64,000 nt of DNA from JAGOPY01 sp964619555 (GTDB lineage Bacteria > Bacteroidota > Bacteroidia > Bacteroidales > JAGOPY01), in NCBI GenBank assembly GCA_964619555.1, contig CAZUDV010000002.1, positions 1 to 64,000 of the forward strand, given 5' to 3'. A model generated the notes under the pieces. That model made no database searches. It saw only the letters and a list, made by a program, of their open reading frames with translations, and was not told the origin of the DNA. The position numbers were made by a program, and so were the translations under genes. Each line of letters begins with the position of its first letter. Position 1 is the first letter of the stretch. Shown piece by piece: positions 7,208-15,311 of this stretch.

Positions 7208-8119
7208 TTACCGGTGGATGATATCTTTATCGTCGCACCATTGGTGTTCAAACTGGATCGTGATATGGCTGATCTGGTGTTTTTCCTTGAGGATATCCTG
7301 AATCCGGTTATGTAATTGGCCAGTTTCGGACAACAAAGTATCATTCACGAGGTCGACATGGCACTCAAAATGAATGGACTGGTCATCCAGGCTCCAGATG
7401 TGGACATGATGGATATTGGAAATCTCCGGGAAGGATTCCAGGTCCTGCCTGATCACTTCAAGATCGATCCCCGCCGGACTTCCCTGCATCAGGATATCAT
7501 TGGCCTGCTTGAGGATAACAACAGTTTCTTTCAGGATATAGAGGCCGATCAGGATAGTTATGACCGGGTCGACCCAGTAGATCTCAAAGAAATAGATCAG
7601 CAAGCCGCCGATAATGACAGCGACGGAAGAAAGCGTATCCCCCAGCAGATGGAGATAGGCTGCCTTGAAGTTAATATTCCTGCCTGAGTCACGATGCAGG
7701 AGGATCACGGCAATAAAATTAGCGATCAGTCCAATGACAGCCACGATCAGCATGATCAGGCCCTTGACAGGCTGCGGCTCTATCAGCCTCAGCGCGGCCT
7801 CATAGAACAGGTAAATGGAAATAACGGCTAGGACAACGGCATTCAGCAGGGCAGCCAGTATCTCAATCCGCTTGTATCCAAATGTCCTTTTCGCATTCGA
7901 TGGTTTTTTGCTGATCTTGTGCGCGATCCAGGCTATGAATACTGCCAGGGCATCACTCAGATTGTGGAATGCATCCGATATCAGCGACAGGCTGTTGGAG
8001 ATAACGCCTCCGATAAGTTCGGCAAGTGCGATAATGAAGTTGAGGACAGTTGCGAAAAGCAACCGGTTTCCCCGGACCTCCTGGTGGTGATGATCTTTAT
8101 TTTGATGGTTTCTTTCCAT
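7208..8119 (-). CDS. CDF-family divalent metal cation exporter
   Basis: 303 residues, a proton-coupled efflux pump of the zinc/cobalt/cadmium type. A His-rich N-terminus (HHH at 10-12) is followed by six predicted membrane helices. TM2 carries D49 and HNLSD (H52 to D56), and TM5 carries HLLGD, the paired His/Asp transport site of CzcD/ZitB-type members. The C-terminal cytoplasmic domain is His-rich (HHVHIW, CHVDLV) and suits metal sensing and dimerisation. It is the last gene of a three-gene minus-strand run, starting 3 bases after the stop of the steroid-reductase-like gene. The metal cannot be told from sequence; zinc is the likeliest. Confidence 0.92.
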   Translation of the reverse strand: MERNHQNKDHHHQEVRGNRLLFATVLNFIIALAELIGGVISNSLSLISDAFHNLSDALAVFIAWIAHKISKKPSNAKRTFGYKRIEILAALLNAVVLAVISIYLFYEAALRLIEPQPVKGLIMLIVAVIGLIANFIAVILLHRDSGRNINFKAAYLHLLGDTLSSVAVIIGGLLIYFFEIYWVDPVITILIGLYILKETVVILKQANDILMQGSPAGIDLEVIRQDLESFPEISNIHHVHIWSLDDQSIHFECHVDLVNDTLLSETGQLHNRIQDILKEKHQISHITIQFEHQWCDDKDIIHR

Positions 8120-8122
8120 ATA

Positions 8123-8884
8123 TCAGATCAGGAAAGGAATAACGGCCTTCCTGTTCTTAGGGTAATCCTTGAAATAACCCTTGTACCATTTGTGATGCGA
8201 AAGGGCCCTGGGTATGAGATTGGCTGCCGTCCAGACCGCAAATGACAGGGCCGGCAGATTCCAGGCCATTATGGCAAATCCGGTCCATTCCACTATCTCT
8301 CCGAAGAAATTGGGGCAGGAAATATAATTGAACAATCCGCCCCTGGGGATGAAATACCCTTGTTTACCTCCTTTTCGAAGGCCGATCAATTTCTTATCTG
8401 CAAATTGATTTATGAAAAATCCGGCAATGAAGATTACTGCACCAATAATAAACCGGGGATCCGTAAGCCACGAAACCGGGTAATCCGGCCCCACATATCC
8501 CAGCCAGTAGCCATTAAGACCGGCATTCATCAAATTGAAAAAAATAGCGGAAACAACGATGGCTACAGGGATTTTCTTTCCTTTGGTATGGGTTCTGAGG
8601 GGAAAAATGATCGAACGGTTGACATAGTGAATCGTCCAGAGGCTGAACAGGATCCAGAGTGGTTGTGTGAATGACTTGCCACCGGTCAGCAGCAAGGTTA
8701 CAAAGATAATCAGGGAAGGTACCTCGTAAATGAACCAGCCCAGCCGGTTATCAATCAAAGGTCCCCATTTGCCCGTGGTGTGCCGGCCATAAGGCGCCGT
8801 GATCTTAATCAGAATAGGAAACATCAGAATGGCAACAATGATCCAGGCAATCGCGATGTATTCAATAGTAGAAGCAGTTGGCAT
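8123..8884 (-). CDS. Steroid 5-alpha-reductase family membrane protein
   Basis: 253 residues, about the length of human SRD5A1/2, with six or seven membrane helices. The resemblance is to true SRD5A enzymes rather than to the looser DUF1295 group. E54 in WFIYEVPS matches the catalytic Glu of SRD5A2, and Y87 in IHYVNR matches its catalytic Tyr. N159 and D163 match NADPH contacts. The block from IPRGGLFNYIS (179-189) through GEIVEW (195-200), RALSHH (226-231) and YPKNRKAVIPFL (241-252) is close to the human C-terminus. The expected reaction is NADPH reduction of a delta-4 double bond in a 3-oxo steroid. The native substrate in this organism is unknown. The gene follows an SDR by 43 bases. Confidence 0.88.
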   Translation of the reverse strand: MPTASTIEYIAIAWIIVAILMFPILIKITAPYGRHTTGKWGPLIDNRLGWFIYEVPSLIIFVTLLLTGGKSFTQPLWILFSLWTIHYVNRSIIFPLRTHTKGKKIPVAIVVSAIFFNLMNAGLNGYWLGYVGPDYPVSWLTDPRFIIGAVIFIAGFFINQFADKKLIGLRKGGKQGYFIPRGGLFNYISCPNFFGEIVEWTGFAIMAWNLPALSFAVWTAANLIPRALSHHKWYKGYFKDYPKNRKAVIPFLI

Positions 8885-8927
8885 AAAGGATTGGTTAGTG
8901 GTTTAATGAGTGACTTTGCTTAATCTC

Positions 8928-9905
8928 TTAATTAATATATCCATTGGCCCTGAACCAATCTATAGTATCCCGAAGGGTCGTTTCCAGTTGCCGGGGCTGG
9001 TACCCCAATTCCTGGACAGCCTTGGCGCAGGTGATCTTTTTATTGACTTCCCTCAGGGTTCTCAGGGAATCATACGTGTACAGAGGTTCCTGCCGGGTCA
9101 TGGCGGCATAGGTCCTGATGAAGGGCACGCCAACTTTAGCCATGAAAGTAGGGACGACGAATTTGCGCATTTTCTTCCCGGTAACCTGTTGCAGGAGTAA
9201 TGCGAGGTCCCTGACATCCAACCAGTGCCCGGAGAGGATATAGCGTTCACCTTTCCTGCCGTTATTCATTGCCGAAACGGCTCCCTTGACAATATCCCGG
9301 ACATCCACCCAATTGTAACCTCCCGGGACGAGTGCAGGCAAAGTGCCGTTGTAGAGCCTGATCAATACCTGCCCGACCAGGCTGGGTTTGTAATCATTCG
9401 GACCGATAATGGCTGTCGGATTGATCACTACAGCATCCAGGCCATTGCTCACGGCCTGTTGGACCATCTTTTCAGCCCTGGATTTAGTAATCTCATACCA
9501 CATGTGGCTTTCCTCGACGAGTGGCCTGGATTCATCCATTGGCTCATTGAGAGGAAAGTGGGAGAGGGCGTGTATTGAACTGAAATGGACCAGCCGTCTC
9601 ACACCGTTTTCACGGATAACATCGAGCAGGTTTGAAGTTCCGTTAACATTGGTCTGAACCACTTTGTCCTTACTTCCGTCAATGGAAATGACGGCCGCCA
9701 GGTGAAAGACAATCTCACAGTCTTTTATCAGCTTCCGGAGAGATTCTTTATCTTTCAGGTTACCGTGAACGATCTCCAGATCTAATTTTTCGATAGAATT
9801 TTTCTGATGATGAACCAGGGCTTTGACCTGGTGCCCTTCAGCTAATAGAGTACGGCACAGATTAGAACCGACATGACCGTTAGCACCGGTGACTGCAATT
9901 TTCAT
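8928..9905 (-). CDS. Extended SDR, 3-beta-HSD / dihydroflavonol-reductase type
   Basis: 325 residues. A Rossmann fold opens with TGANGHVG (6-13). The catalytic set is S109/S110, Y137 and K141 (YEITK). The C-terminal half is a substrate-binding lobe as in NAD-dependent epimerase/dehydratase and 3-beta-hydroxysteroid dehydrogenase families. It is the first gene of the run SDR, 5-alpha-reductase homologue, CDF. Next to a steroid-reductase homologue, oxidation or reduction of a 3-hydroxy/3-oxo sterol is attractive. The same fold also covers sugar epimerases and aldehyde reductases, so the substrate is not settled. Confidence 0.8.
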   Translation of the reverse strand: MKIAVTGANGHVGSNLCRTLLAEGHQVKALVHHQKNSIEKLDLEIVHGNLKDKESLRKLIKDCEIVFHLAAVISIDGSKDKVVQTNVNGTSNLLDVIRENGVRRLVHFSSIHALSHFPLNEPMDESRPLVEESHMWYEITKSRAEKMVQQAVSNGLDAVVINPTAIIGPNDYKPSLVGQVLIRLYNGTLPALVPGGYNWVDVRDIVKGAVSAMNNGRKGERYILSGHWLDVRDLALLLQQVTGKKMRKFVVPTFMAKVGVPFIRTYAAMTRQEPLYTYDSLRTLREVNKKITCAKAVQELGYQPRQLETTLRDTIDWFRANGYIN

Positions 9906-9918
9906 GCAGCGAATTTAA

Positions 9919-10536
9919 TCAAATTCTCTTGTGAAATGAATGACTGGAAATTAAATTGAAGATTCCAGGATTCCTGATGGCAATAATTATCTGCTTGAAA
10001 TTAAGGAATTTATAATCTTTTTTGTATTTATACACGTATATAGCTGTGGTTTTGTCAGACTTTTGTAAAAGTCCTTCCATCTCTTTAGTTATAAGTGCTT
10101 TAGCCCGATAAACAAATGACCTGAAGCAATTTTTCATCCTTGATGGACGCGACACCCAGGATTGTTTTTTTGTGCCTTCATTCTCTAGATCCAATGGCGG
10201 CATTTCCTGGCTGTTGGGAATTACTTCCTCCAGTGATTCGTCCAGGAAGAAAAAGAATAAAATATCCTTTCTCCATTGATGAAAAATCTTCAGTAAAAAC
10301 CCCGGTGTAAACTGGTTATACAGTACAAAGAAATCATGCCGGTAAATATCGGCTAATCCTTGATGCAAGCGCCACTCGAATTGATTGCTTCCATTTAATT
10401 GATAATTAGATTTATAATTACCAGAGATATCCTCGTTTTCTGATCTGGTTCCGCCGTTGAAAAAAAGGAAAATACGGTGAAATACCCATCCGGAGACACG
10501 ATCAGAAATGGAAACAAATCTTGACAAGTATTTCAT
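9919..10536 (-). CDS. Hypothetical protein
   Basis: 205 residues; I recognise no family. The composition is basic and aromatic with several FFF and YKYKKDYKF stretches, no convincing signal peptide or membrane helix, and no Cys-rich or nucleotide-binding motif. The gene ends 13 bases before the SDR on the same strand and is divergent from the next orphan gene across an AT-rich spacer with many RCTTAA motifs. Codons look AT-biased relative to neighbours. It reads as a real but lineage-restricted protein, possibly recently acquired. Confidence 0.6.
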   Translation of the reverse strand: MKYLSRFVSISDRVSGWVFHRIFLFFNGGTRSENEDISGNYKSNYQLNGSNQFEWRLHQGLADIYRHDFFVLYNQFTPGFLLKIFHQWRKDILFFFFLDESLEEVIPNSQEMPPLDLENEGTKKQSWVSRPSRMKNCFRSFVYRAKALITKEMEGLLQKSDKTTAIYVYKYKKDYKFLNFKQIIIAIRNPGIFNLISSHSFHKRI

Positions 10537-10540
10537 AAAA

Positions 10541-10736
10541 GCTTAATATTTGTTAACTTAATTCTAGTCTTCAATAATATGGCTTCAGATAGTAAGCTTA
10601 CAAATATATCATCGGTATCATATTGTATTATAGTTTTTTAAGCGATTTATACAATTTGAAATATTTTATTAAGTGAACGAAAAAATTACTTAATCATGCT
10701 TAAAAATATTACTTAATAATTGACTTAAGAGCTTAA
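10541..10736. promoter_or_regulatory. Cluster of RCTTAA motifs in a divergent promoter region
   Basis: Seven plus-strand RCTTAA hexamers start at 10541, 10556, 10688, 10698, 10711, 10723 and 10731, and two reverse copies start at 10638 and 10669. ATTACTTAAT occurs twice, 23 bp apart (10685 and 10708). A perfect palindrome GTAAGCTTAC lies at 10592-10601. Five hexamers spaced 8-13 bp surround the -33 element of the rightward promoter. This looks like a multi-site regulator target, though AT-richness alone inflates such counts. Confidence 0.45.
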
Positions 10737-10750
10737 TTGAATTACTTTTG
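10720..10750 (+). promoter_or_regulatory. Bacteroidetes-type promoter of the rightward orphan gene
   Basis: TTGAC at 10720-10724 and TACTTTTG at 10743-10750 are separated as at 4813-4843 (20 bases). The -7 element lies downstream of the ATG at 10737, so translation should begin at 10770 instead. Confidence 0.6.
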
Positions 10751-10769
10751 TCAGAAATACTTCTATAAA

Positions 10770-11939
10770 ATGGCCGATAAATTTTCATTTCTGGGGGATG
10801 ATTTCGAGAATCTGTTACGATACTCGGAACTATTTCTTCCCGGAATTGAGAAGATGATGGCCATCTATTCCTCAAAATCAAACCGTCAGATCAACATTCT
10901 CTCAAGGCACAGGGATGAGGAGATCGAATGGGATTTCCAGGACTTATTAAGCAAGCCGGAGATTCGCGTTATCATACAGAAATTCAGGTCCCAATCGAAA
11001 AGTGTTGCCTGGATCAGGCAGGAAGAGATGCCCTTTGAGGTACCCGTAAAAAAGACAGGGATACCATCCATATTCACGGAATTCGAGAATGTGATCCTGG
11101 TGCTGGGTTATCCAAGTGAAGCCGATGGGAAAAATGATTTGGTGTTCATTTATTTCAACAATAACCTTAGCAGTTTTGGCCTCAATCGTGCTGATAAACC
11201 ACTGTCTACTGAAAATAAATCGATTATCGGTCACTTGTTATATCATCAGTTTAGGTCTGTTCTGAAAATGAACCTTGAAAATCTGAAATTGCTCCAAAAC
11301 CTTAACCGGGGAGTTCATTCGGTCATTAACAGGAATGCGGTCCTGAAGGATCAATTTAGGGAGTTGCAGATGAATTACAGTGACAGCATGGTCAATCTTG
11401 TTCAGCAATTTCTTGCCGATTATTCTACCCGTACAAATAAAACCTATATCCTGACCCATGATGCAATCGAAAAGATCAGGAATTTTCACGGCAACGTCAA
11501 ACATCTGACCTCCATAGCGAAAAATGCCATTGTTTTCACGGAAAACCTCATGCTGGATGAAGATCCTGACGTAATCAAGCTGCATGATTACAGCCTGGAC
11601 TTTGAGAGCTACCAAACGAACCTGGAAACGGACCAGGCGACCCGCCGAATTGACAGCCGGCAGTCGAAAGCCATGATGTTCCTTGATAAATTAGAAAAGT
11701 CGGCTATATCACTGAAAAGCCGGAATATATCGCTTACAGGGGCACATGTCGGGAAAAACTTCAATCCGCCTATTTCTGCACCGGCCATCACCGATGCCCT
11801 GTCTAAGTACAAAGACCTTATCCGTCAGCTAATTCTGCGCCATCCTGACAAATGGGAACTTATCCGGAGCGAATTCAGACCATTGATCAATATTCTCAGG
11901 GAAAAATCAGAAATCCAGGCACAGGAAGAGAGCGCTTAA
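10770..11939 (+). CDS. Hypothetical cytoplasmic protein
   Basis: 389 residues from the ATG chosen by promoter position (MADKFSFL); an upstream in-frame ATG at 10737 would add 11 residues. No family is recognised. There is no signal peptide or membrane helix. Residues about 1-170 look like a mixed alpha/beta, sensor-like domain. About 170-290 is strongly helical (repeated LENLKLLQNL and KDQFRELQ segments). The C-terminus is helical and charged. An overall plan of sensor plus helical linker is an inference, not a match. It is divergent from another orphan and followed by a secreted esterase with its own -7 element. Confidence 0.75.
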   Translation: MADKFSFLGDDFENLLRYSELFLPGIEKMMAIYSSKSNRQINILSRHRDEEIEWDFQDLLSKPEIRVIIQKFRSQSKSVAWIRQEEMPFEVPVKKTGIPSIFTEFENVILVLGYPSEADGKNDLVFIYFNNNLSSFGLNRADKPLSTENKSIIGHLLYHQFRSVLKMNLENLKLLQNLNRGVHSVINRNAVLKDQFRELQMNYSDSMVNLVQQFLADYSTRTNKTYILTHDAIEKIRNFHGNVKHLTSIAKNAIVFTENLMLDEDPDVIKLHDYSLDFESYQTNLETDQATRRIDSRQSKAMMFLDKLEKSAISLKSRNISLTGAHVGKNFNPPISAPAITDALSKYKDLIRQLILRHPDKWELIRSEFRPLINILREKSEIQAQEESA

Positions 11940-11977
11940 AACTATAATCGGTTACTTTTGCACAAATTACAGCGATT

Positions 11978-13072
11978 ATGACGCGCATCCTATTTGCACT
12001 CCTTATCTTTATTTTGACCCGAAATGTCAATTCCCAGGAATATACCATTATCCATGATGGCCTGACCAGGACCTACCGGCTGCACCTGCCGGAAGGTTAT
12101 AGCCCGGATAGTTTGTATCCATTGGTGTTCAATCTTCATGGACTTACATCCAATGCCTGGGAACAGGAAATCTATTCAGGTTTCAATGCCGTGGCTGACC
12201 AGGAAGGATTTTTGGTCGTTTATCCAAATGGAATTAACGGTTCCTGGAATATTTCATCCCAGGCTGGAACAGATGATGTCGGATTCATCTCGGCCCTGAT
12301 CGACTCGCTGGATGCCCGGTATGGCATTAATACGGATATGGTCTATGCCTCGGGGATGTCGATGGGAGGGTTCATGTCGTACCGCCTGGCCTGTGAACTG
12401 AGCGACCGGTTAGCAGCCATTGCATCGGTAACCGGATTGCATGCCTTCTTTCCATGTACTCCAGCCAGGCCAATACCCGTTTTACAGATCCATGGGACTG
12501 CTGATCCGATCGTTCCTTATGCCGGGGTGAATGCAACTATCTCCTTCTGGACGGAACAAAATGGTTGTCCTGAAGAACCTGTCATTACTGATTTTCCAGA
12601 TATTAACCAATCCGATAACTCAACCGTAAAGTCTTCTTATTATGGGCCTTGCAATAACTCTTCAGAAGTAATACTTTATACCGTTATCAACGGTGAACAT
12701 ACATGGCCCGGAAGCAACCTGATCATTGGAGTCACCAACCAGGATATCAGTGCAAGCCAGGAGATCTGGAATTTCTTCCGGAAATTTAACCGGCAGGGTT
12801 CAACAGGCATTGAACCGCCGGAGGATTTGGCAGGAACAGTTTCCCTATACCCTAACCCGGTTAAGGATTATTTCAGGATTGACATCAAACCGGACCATCA
12901 TGACAGTTTCGACCTCAGGTTGTTTGACCATTCAGGAAAGAAGGTGATGGAAAGACATGCTATTTCAGGGAACACCATGAAGATTGATTGCGGCCGGCTG
13001 GAGCGGGGCCTGTATTTCGCTGAAATTTCTTCTGATACCTGGAGGGTAACCCGGAAGATTGTGATTTATTGA
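11978..13072 (+). CDS. Secreted PHB-depolymerase/feruloyl-esterase-like hydrolase with T9SS sorting domain
   Basis: 364 residues. A signal peptide covers about 1-19. An alpha/beta-hydrolase domain of the CE1/LpqC type follows, with an oxyanion region at NLHG (52-55), nucleophile S128 in GMSMGG, an acid in HGTADPIVP and a His in GEHTWPG. Residues from about 282 (SLYPNPV) to the end (KIVIY) form a type A C-terminal sorting domain, so the enzyme should cross the outer membrane by type IX secretion and be released or anchored. Likely substrates are esters in plant or polymer material. A -7 element TACTTTTG lies at 11953-11960, 17 bases before the ATG. The 3' end overlaps the convergent aldolase by 7 bases. 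Confidence 0.88.
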   Translation: MTRILFALLIFILTRNVNSQEYTIIHDGLTRTYRLHLPEGYSPDSLYPLVFNLHGLTSNAWEQEIYSGFNAVADQEGFLVVYPNGINGSWNISSQAGTDDVGFISALIDSLDARYGINTDMVYASGMSMGGFMSYRLACELSDRLAAIASVTGLHAFFPCTPARPIPVLQIHGTADPIVPYAGVNATISFWTEQNGCPEEPVITDFPDINQSDNSTVKSSYYGPCNNSSEVILYTVINGEHTWPGSNLIIGVTNQDISASQEIWNFFRKFNRQGSTGIEPPEDLAGTVSLYPNPVKDYFRIDIKPDHHDSFDLRLFDHSGKKVMERHAISGNTMKIDCGRLERGLYFAEISSDTWRVTRKIVIY

Positions 13073-14100
13073 CCATCCAGTTCCTTCAGGATGGAGAAGG
13101 TGTGCTGCAGCATTTCCTCTGTAAAATCCAAATGCGTTACCATCCGGATGGTCTGGGGACCAAATCCCACGCACCATAACCCTCTTTCCTGGGTCAGGCG
13201 GAAAAAGTCATCCGAACTCATCAAATCTTTCAGCCTGAAGATGACAATATTTGTCTGAACCGGCAGCACTTCCTCAACAAAATTTAAATGGGTAAGAAAT
13301 TCGCCGATTGCTTTAGCTCTCCGGTGATCATCCTTGAGCAAGGGGATATTATGCCTGACCGCAAAAATGGCCGCGGCAGCGAGATATCCGCTCTGCCGCA
13401 TCCCACCGCCAAAAACTTTTCTTATTCGCCGGGCTCTGGTTATAAACTCCTTGTTTCCGATCAGCACTGATCCGACCGGGGCACCTAATCCCTTTGAAAA
13501 ACAGATGGATATCGAATCAAATATATTACCGAAATCTGCCGGTGATTCGCCGGTTTCGACCATTGCATTGAACAGTCTGGCTCCATCCAGGTGAAATTTC
13601 AGGGAATGTTGCCGGCATAATTGGCTGATCTCCTGCAGATCCTTGAGATCGTATATGCTTCCGCCCCCTTTGTTGCTGGTATTTTCGGCCACTACCAGGC
13701 TTGTCCTGGGATTATGGACATTGTCAGGATTGATGCACTGCTTAACCTGCCAGGCTTTCATGCGTCCGTGATCACCTTCTGCCAGTCGGATGGAACATCC
13801 TGAATTAAAGGCCATTCCACCACCTTCGTATACATATACATGGGAAGTGATATCGCAGATCACTTCATCGCCGGGTTGAGTATGCGATTTAACGGCGATC
13901 TGATTGGTCATTGTTCCGGAAGGGCAGTAAACGGCAGCTTCCATACCAAACATCTCAGCCATCATGGCTTCCAGATGGTTGACCGTAGGGTCGTCTCCCC
14001 AGACATCATCGCCCACATCCGCCTTGAACATGGCGTCCAGCATGGCAGGGGAGGGGCGGGTAACTGTGTCGCTGCGAAGGTCAATAATCATCTTATCCAT
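13066..14100 (-). CDS. ltaE: Low-specificity L-threonine aldolase
   Basis: PLP enzyme cleaving L-threonine or allo-threonine to glycine and acetaldehyde. The N-terminus IDLRSDTVTRP is diagnostic, H87 lies in the expected active-site position, and the Schiff-base lysine is K203 in CFSKGLGAPVGS. Length is 344 residues, normal for the family. The start at 14100 is preferred because a -7 element (TAATTTTG, minus strand, 14119-14126) covers the alternative upstream ATG at 14121. The 3' end overlaps the convergent esterase gene by 7 bases. Confidence 0.93.
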   Translation of the reverse strand: MDKMIIDLRSDTVTRPSPAMLDAMFKADVGDDVWGDDPTVNHLEAMMAEMFGMEAAVYCPSGTMTNQIAVKSHTQPGDEVICDITSHVYVYEGGGMAFNSGCSIRLAEGDHGRMKAWQVKQCINPDNVHNPRTSLVVAENTSNKGGGSIYDLKDLQEISQLCRQHSLKFHLDGARLFNAMVETGESPADFGNIFDSISICFSKGLGAPVGSVLIGNKEFITRARRIRKVFGGGMRQSGYLAAAAIFAVRHNIPLLKDDHRRAKAIGEFLTHLNFVEEVLPVQTNIVIFRLKDLMSSDDFFRLTQERGLWCVGFGPQTIRMVTHLDFTEEMLQHTFSILKELDGQ

Positions 14101-14207
14101 AGTGTTACAATCATACCTCAAAATTATGAAAATGCTAAAGGCTTTCTATCGATCTGACGAATTTAAGTCTTATCTTCGGATACAGATTTTTCAAAAATAA
14201 ATGAAAA

Positions 14208-14768
14208 ATGAAAAATATTATCTTTATTGGATTAATTATCAACATAATATTTATAATTACTTCATGCAATAATTCATGGAAAACCTATGTCGTGAAAGCA
14301 GGGAATCATTCTTCAAACGGAACCATGAAACTGATTACAGGTGTCAATGAGATCGAATTTTTATTCCGGGCGGATAACAGCTGGTATTACAGGGAAGTGC
14401 CTAATCCCGGGTGGAACAAGATCAGGGGATTTTCAGAAGGCATGCATCAGAATCAATCGTCAGCTAGACTGGGTTACCAGTGCCTTTCTGATTCTTTGCT
14501 GGTGGTAGGGGCTTATTGTTACAAGGACGGCGTTAGCCCTCAGGAAAACCCTGATTTAAAAGGAATAATAGACACTATACAACCGGGAAAGGAATACCAT
14601 TGTATTATTAAAAGGGAAGGATCCCGGTACAAATTTTATTTTGAAGATAAATACTGGGATTGTGAAGCCGGTGAGAACATTAACTGGGGATATTTGTTAA
14701 ACCCGTATATTGGCGGAAGCTTTACACTGGATCACGACTGGGTAGTTAAGATCAAGGATATTAAATAA
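14208..14768 (+). CDS. Hypothetical lipoprotein
   Basis: 186 residues. A hydrophobic signal ends in a lipobox IITSC with the lipidated Cys at 20. The mature part is rich in Trp, Tyr and Gly with a beta-strand pattern (FYFEDKYWDCEAG, GYLLNPYIGGSF). The ending, GGSFTLDHDW, recalls carbohydrate-binding or concanavalin-like folds, but this is weak. The small membrane gene begins 8 bases later, so the two are probably co-transcribed. Confidence 0.75.
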   Translation: MKNIIFIGLIINIIFIITSCNNSWKTYVVKAGNHSSNGTMKLITGVNEIEFLFRADNSWYYREVPNPGWNKIRGFSEGMHQNQSSARLGYQCLSDSLLVVGAYCYKDGVSPQENPDLKGIIDTIQPGKEYHCIIKREGSRYKFYFEDKYWDCEAGENINWGYLLNPYIGGSFTLDHDWVVKIKDIK

Positions 14769-14776
14769 TTCAGAAC

Positions 14777-15220
14777 ATGGCATATAACATATTGTTACAC
14801 ATTCATTCAGGATTACGCTGGATCGTACTACTCATCATTATTTTTGCATTGATCAATGCATGGGTGAAATATCGCAAGCAATCGGTGACCACGACACTTG
14901 ACCTGGCATTTAACCGATTTGCACTGATATTTACCCATTTGCAGATCATTGTCGGATTGGTACTTTATTTTATAAGTCCGAAGGTTGTTTTCGACGGGGC
15001 TTCGATGAAAGAACCTTTGTTGAGATTTTTCCTGGTTGAACATATCGCTTTGATGCTGATAGCTATTGTCCTGATCACTCTTGGATTTGTGAAATCCAAA
15101 AAAGCCGTGCAAAAAATGGCGAAACACAAAATGATCCTGGTTTATTATGGAATAGGTTTGTTGCTAATCCTGTTATCTATTCCATGGCCTTTCAGGAACT
15201 TAGGCGCCGGTTGGTTCTGA
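14777..15220 (+). CDS. Small four-helix membrane protein
   Basis: 147 residues, with four predicted membrane helices at about 10-27, 48-66, 82-104 and 120-140. Histidines near helix ends (HIHSGLRW at 8-15, THL in helix 2, VEHIAL in helix 3) suggest a b-type haem protein, and similar Bacteroidetes proteins are loosely labelled cytochrome B-like. I cannot confirm haem binding. It follows the lipoprotein gene closely, and a bidirectional terminator lies 60 bases after the stop. Confidence 0.72.
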   Translation: MAYNILLHIHSGLRWIVLLIIIFALINAWVKYRKQSVTTTLDLAFNRFALIFTHLQIIVGLVLYFISPKVVFDGASMKEPLLRFFLVEHIALMLIAIVLITLGFVKSKKAVQKMAKHKMILVYYGIGLLLILLSIPWPFRNLGAGWF

Positions 15221-15277
15221 AATTCGCATATATAAATGTCCTATAATTAATATTATGTTAAATTAAATGGGTAAAAT

Positions 15278-15304
15278 AAAAAAGGGCTGCTTGAACAGCC
15301 CCTT
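15278..15304. terminator. Bidirectional intrinsic terminator
   Basis: GGGCTG (15284-15289) pairs with CAGCCC (15296-15301) around a 6-base loop. It is flanked by an A-run on the left and CTTT on the right. It sits between convergent genes, and the leftward direction has the better U-run. Confidence 0.8.
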
Positions 15305-15311
15305 TCCTATC

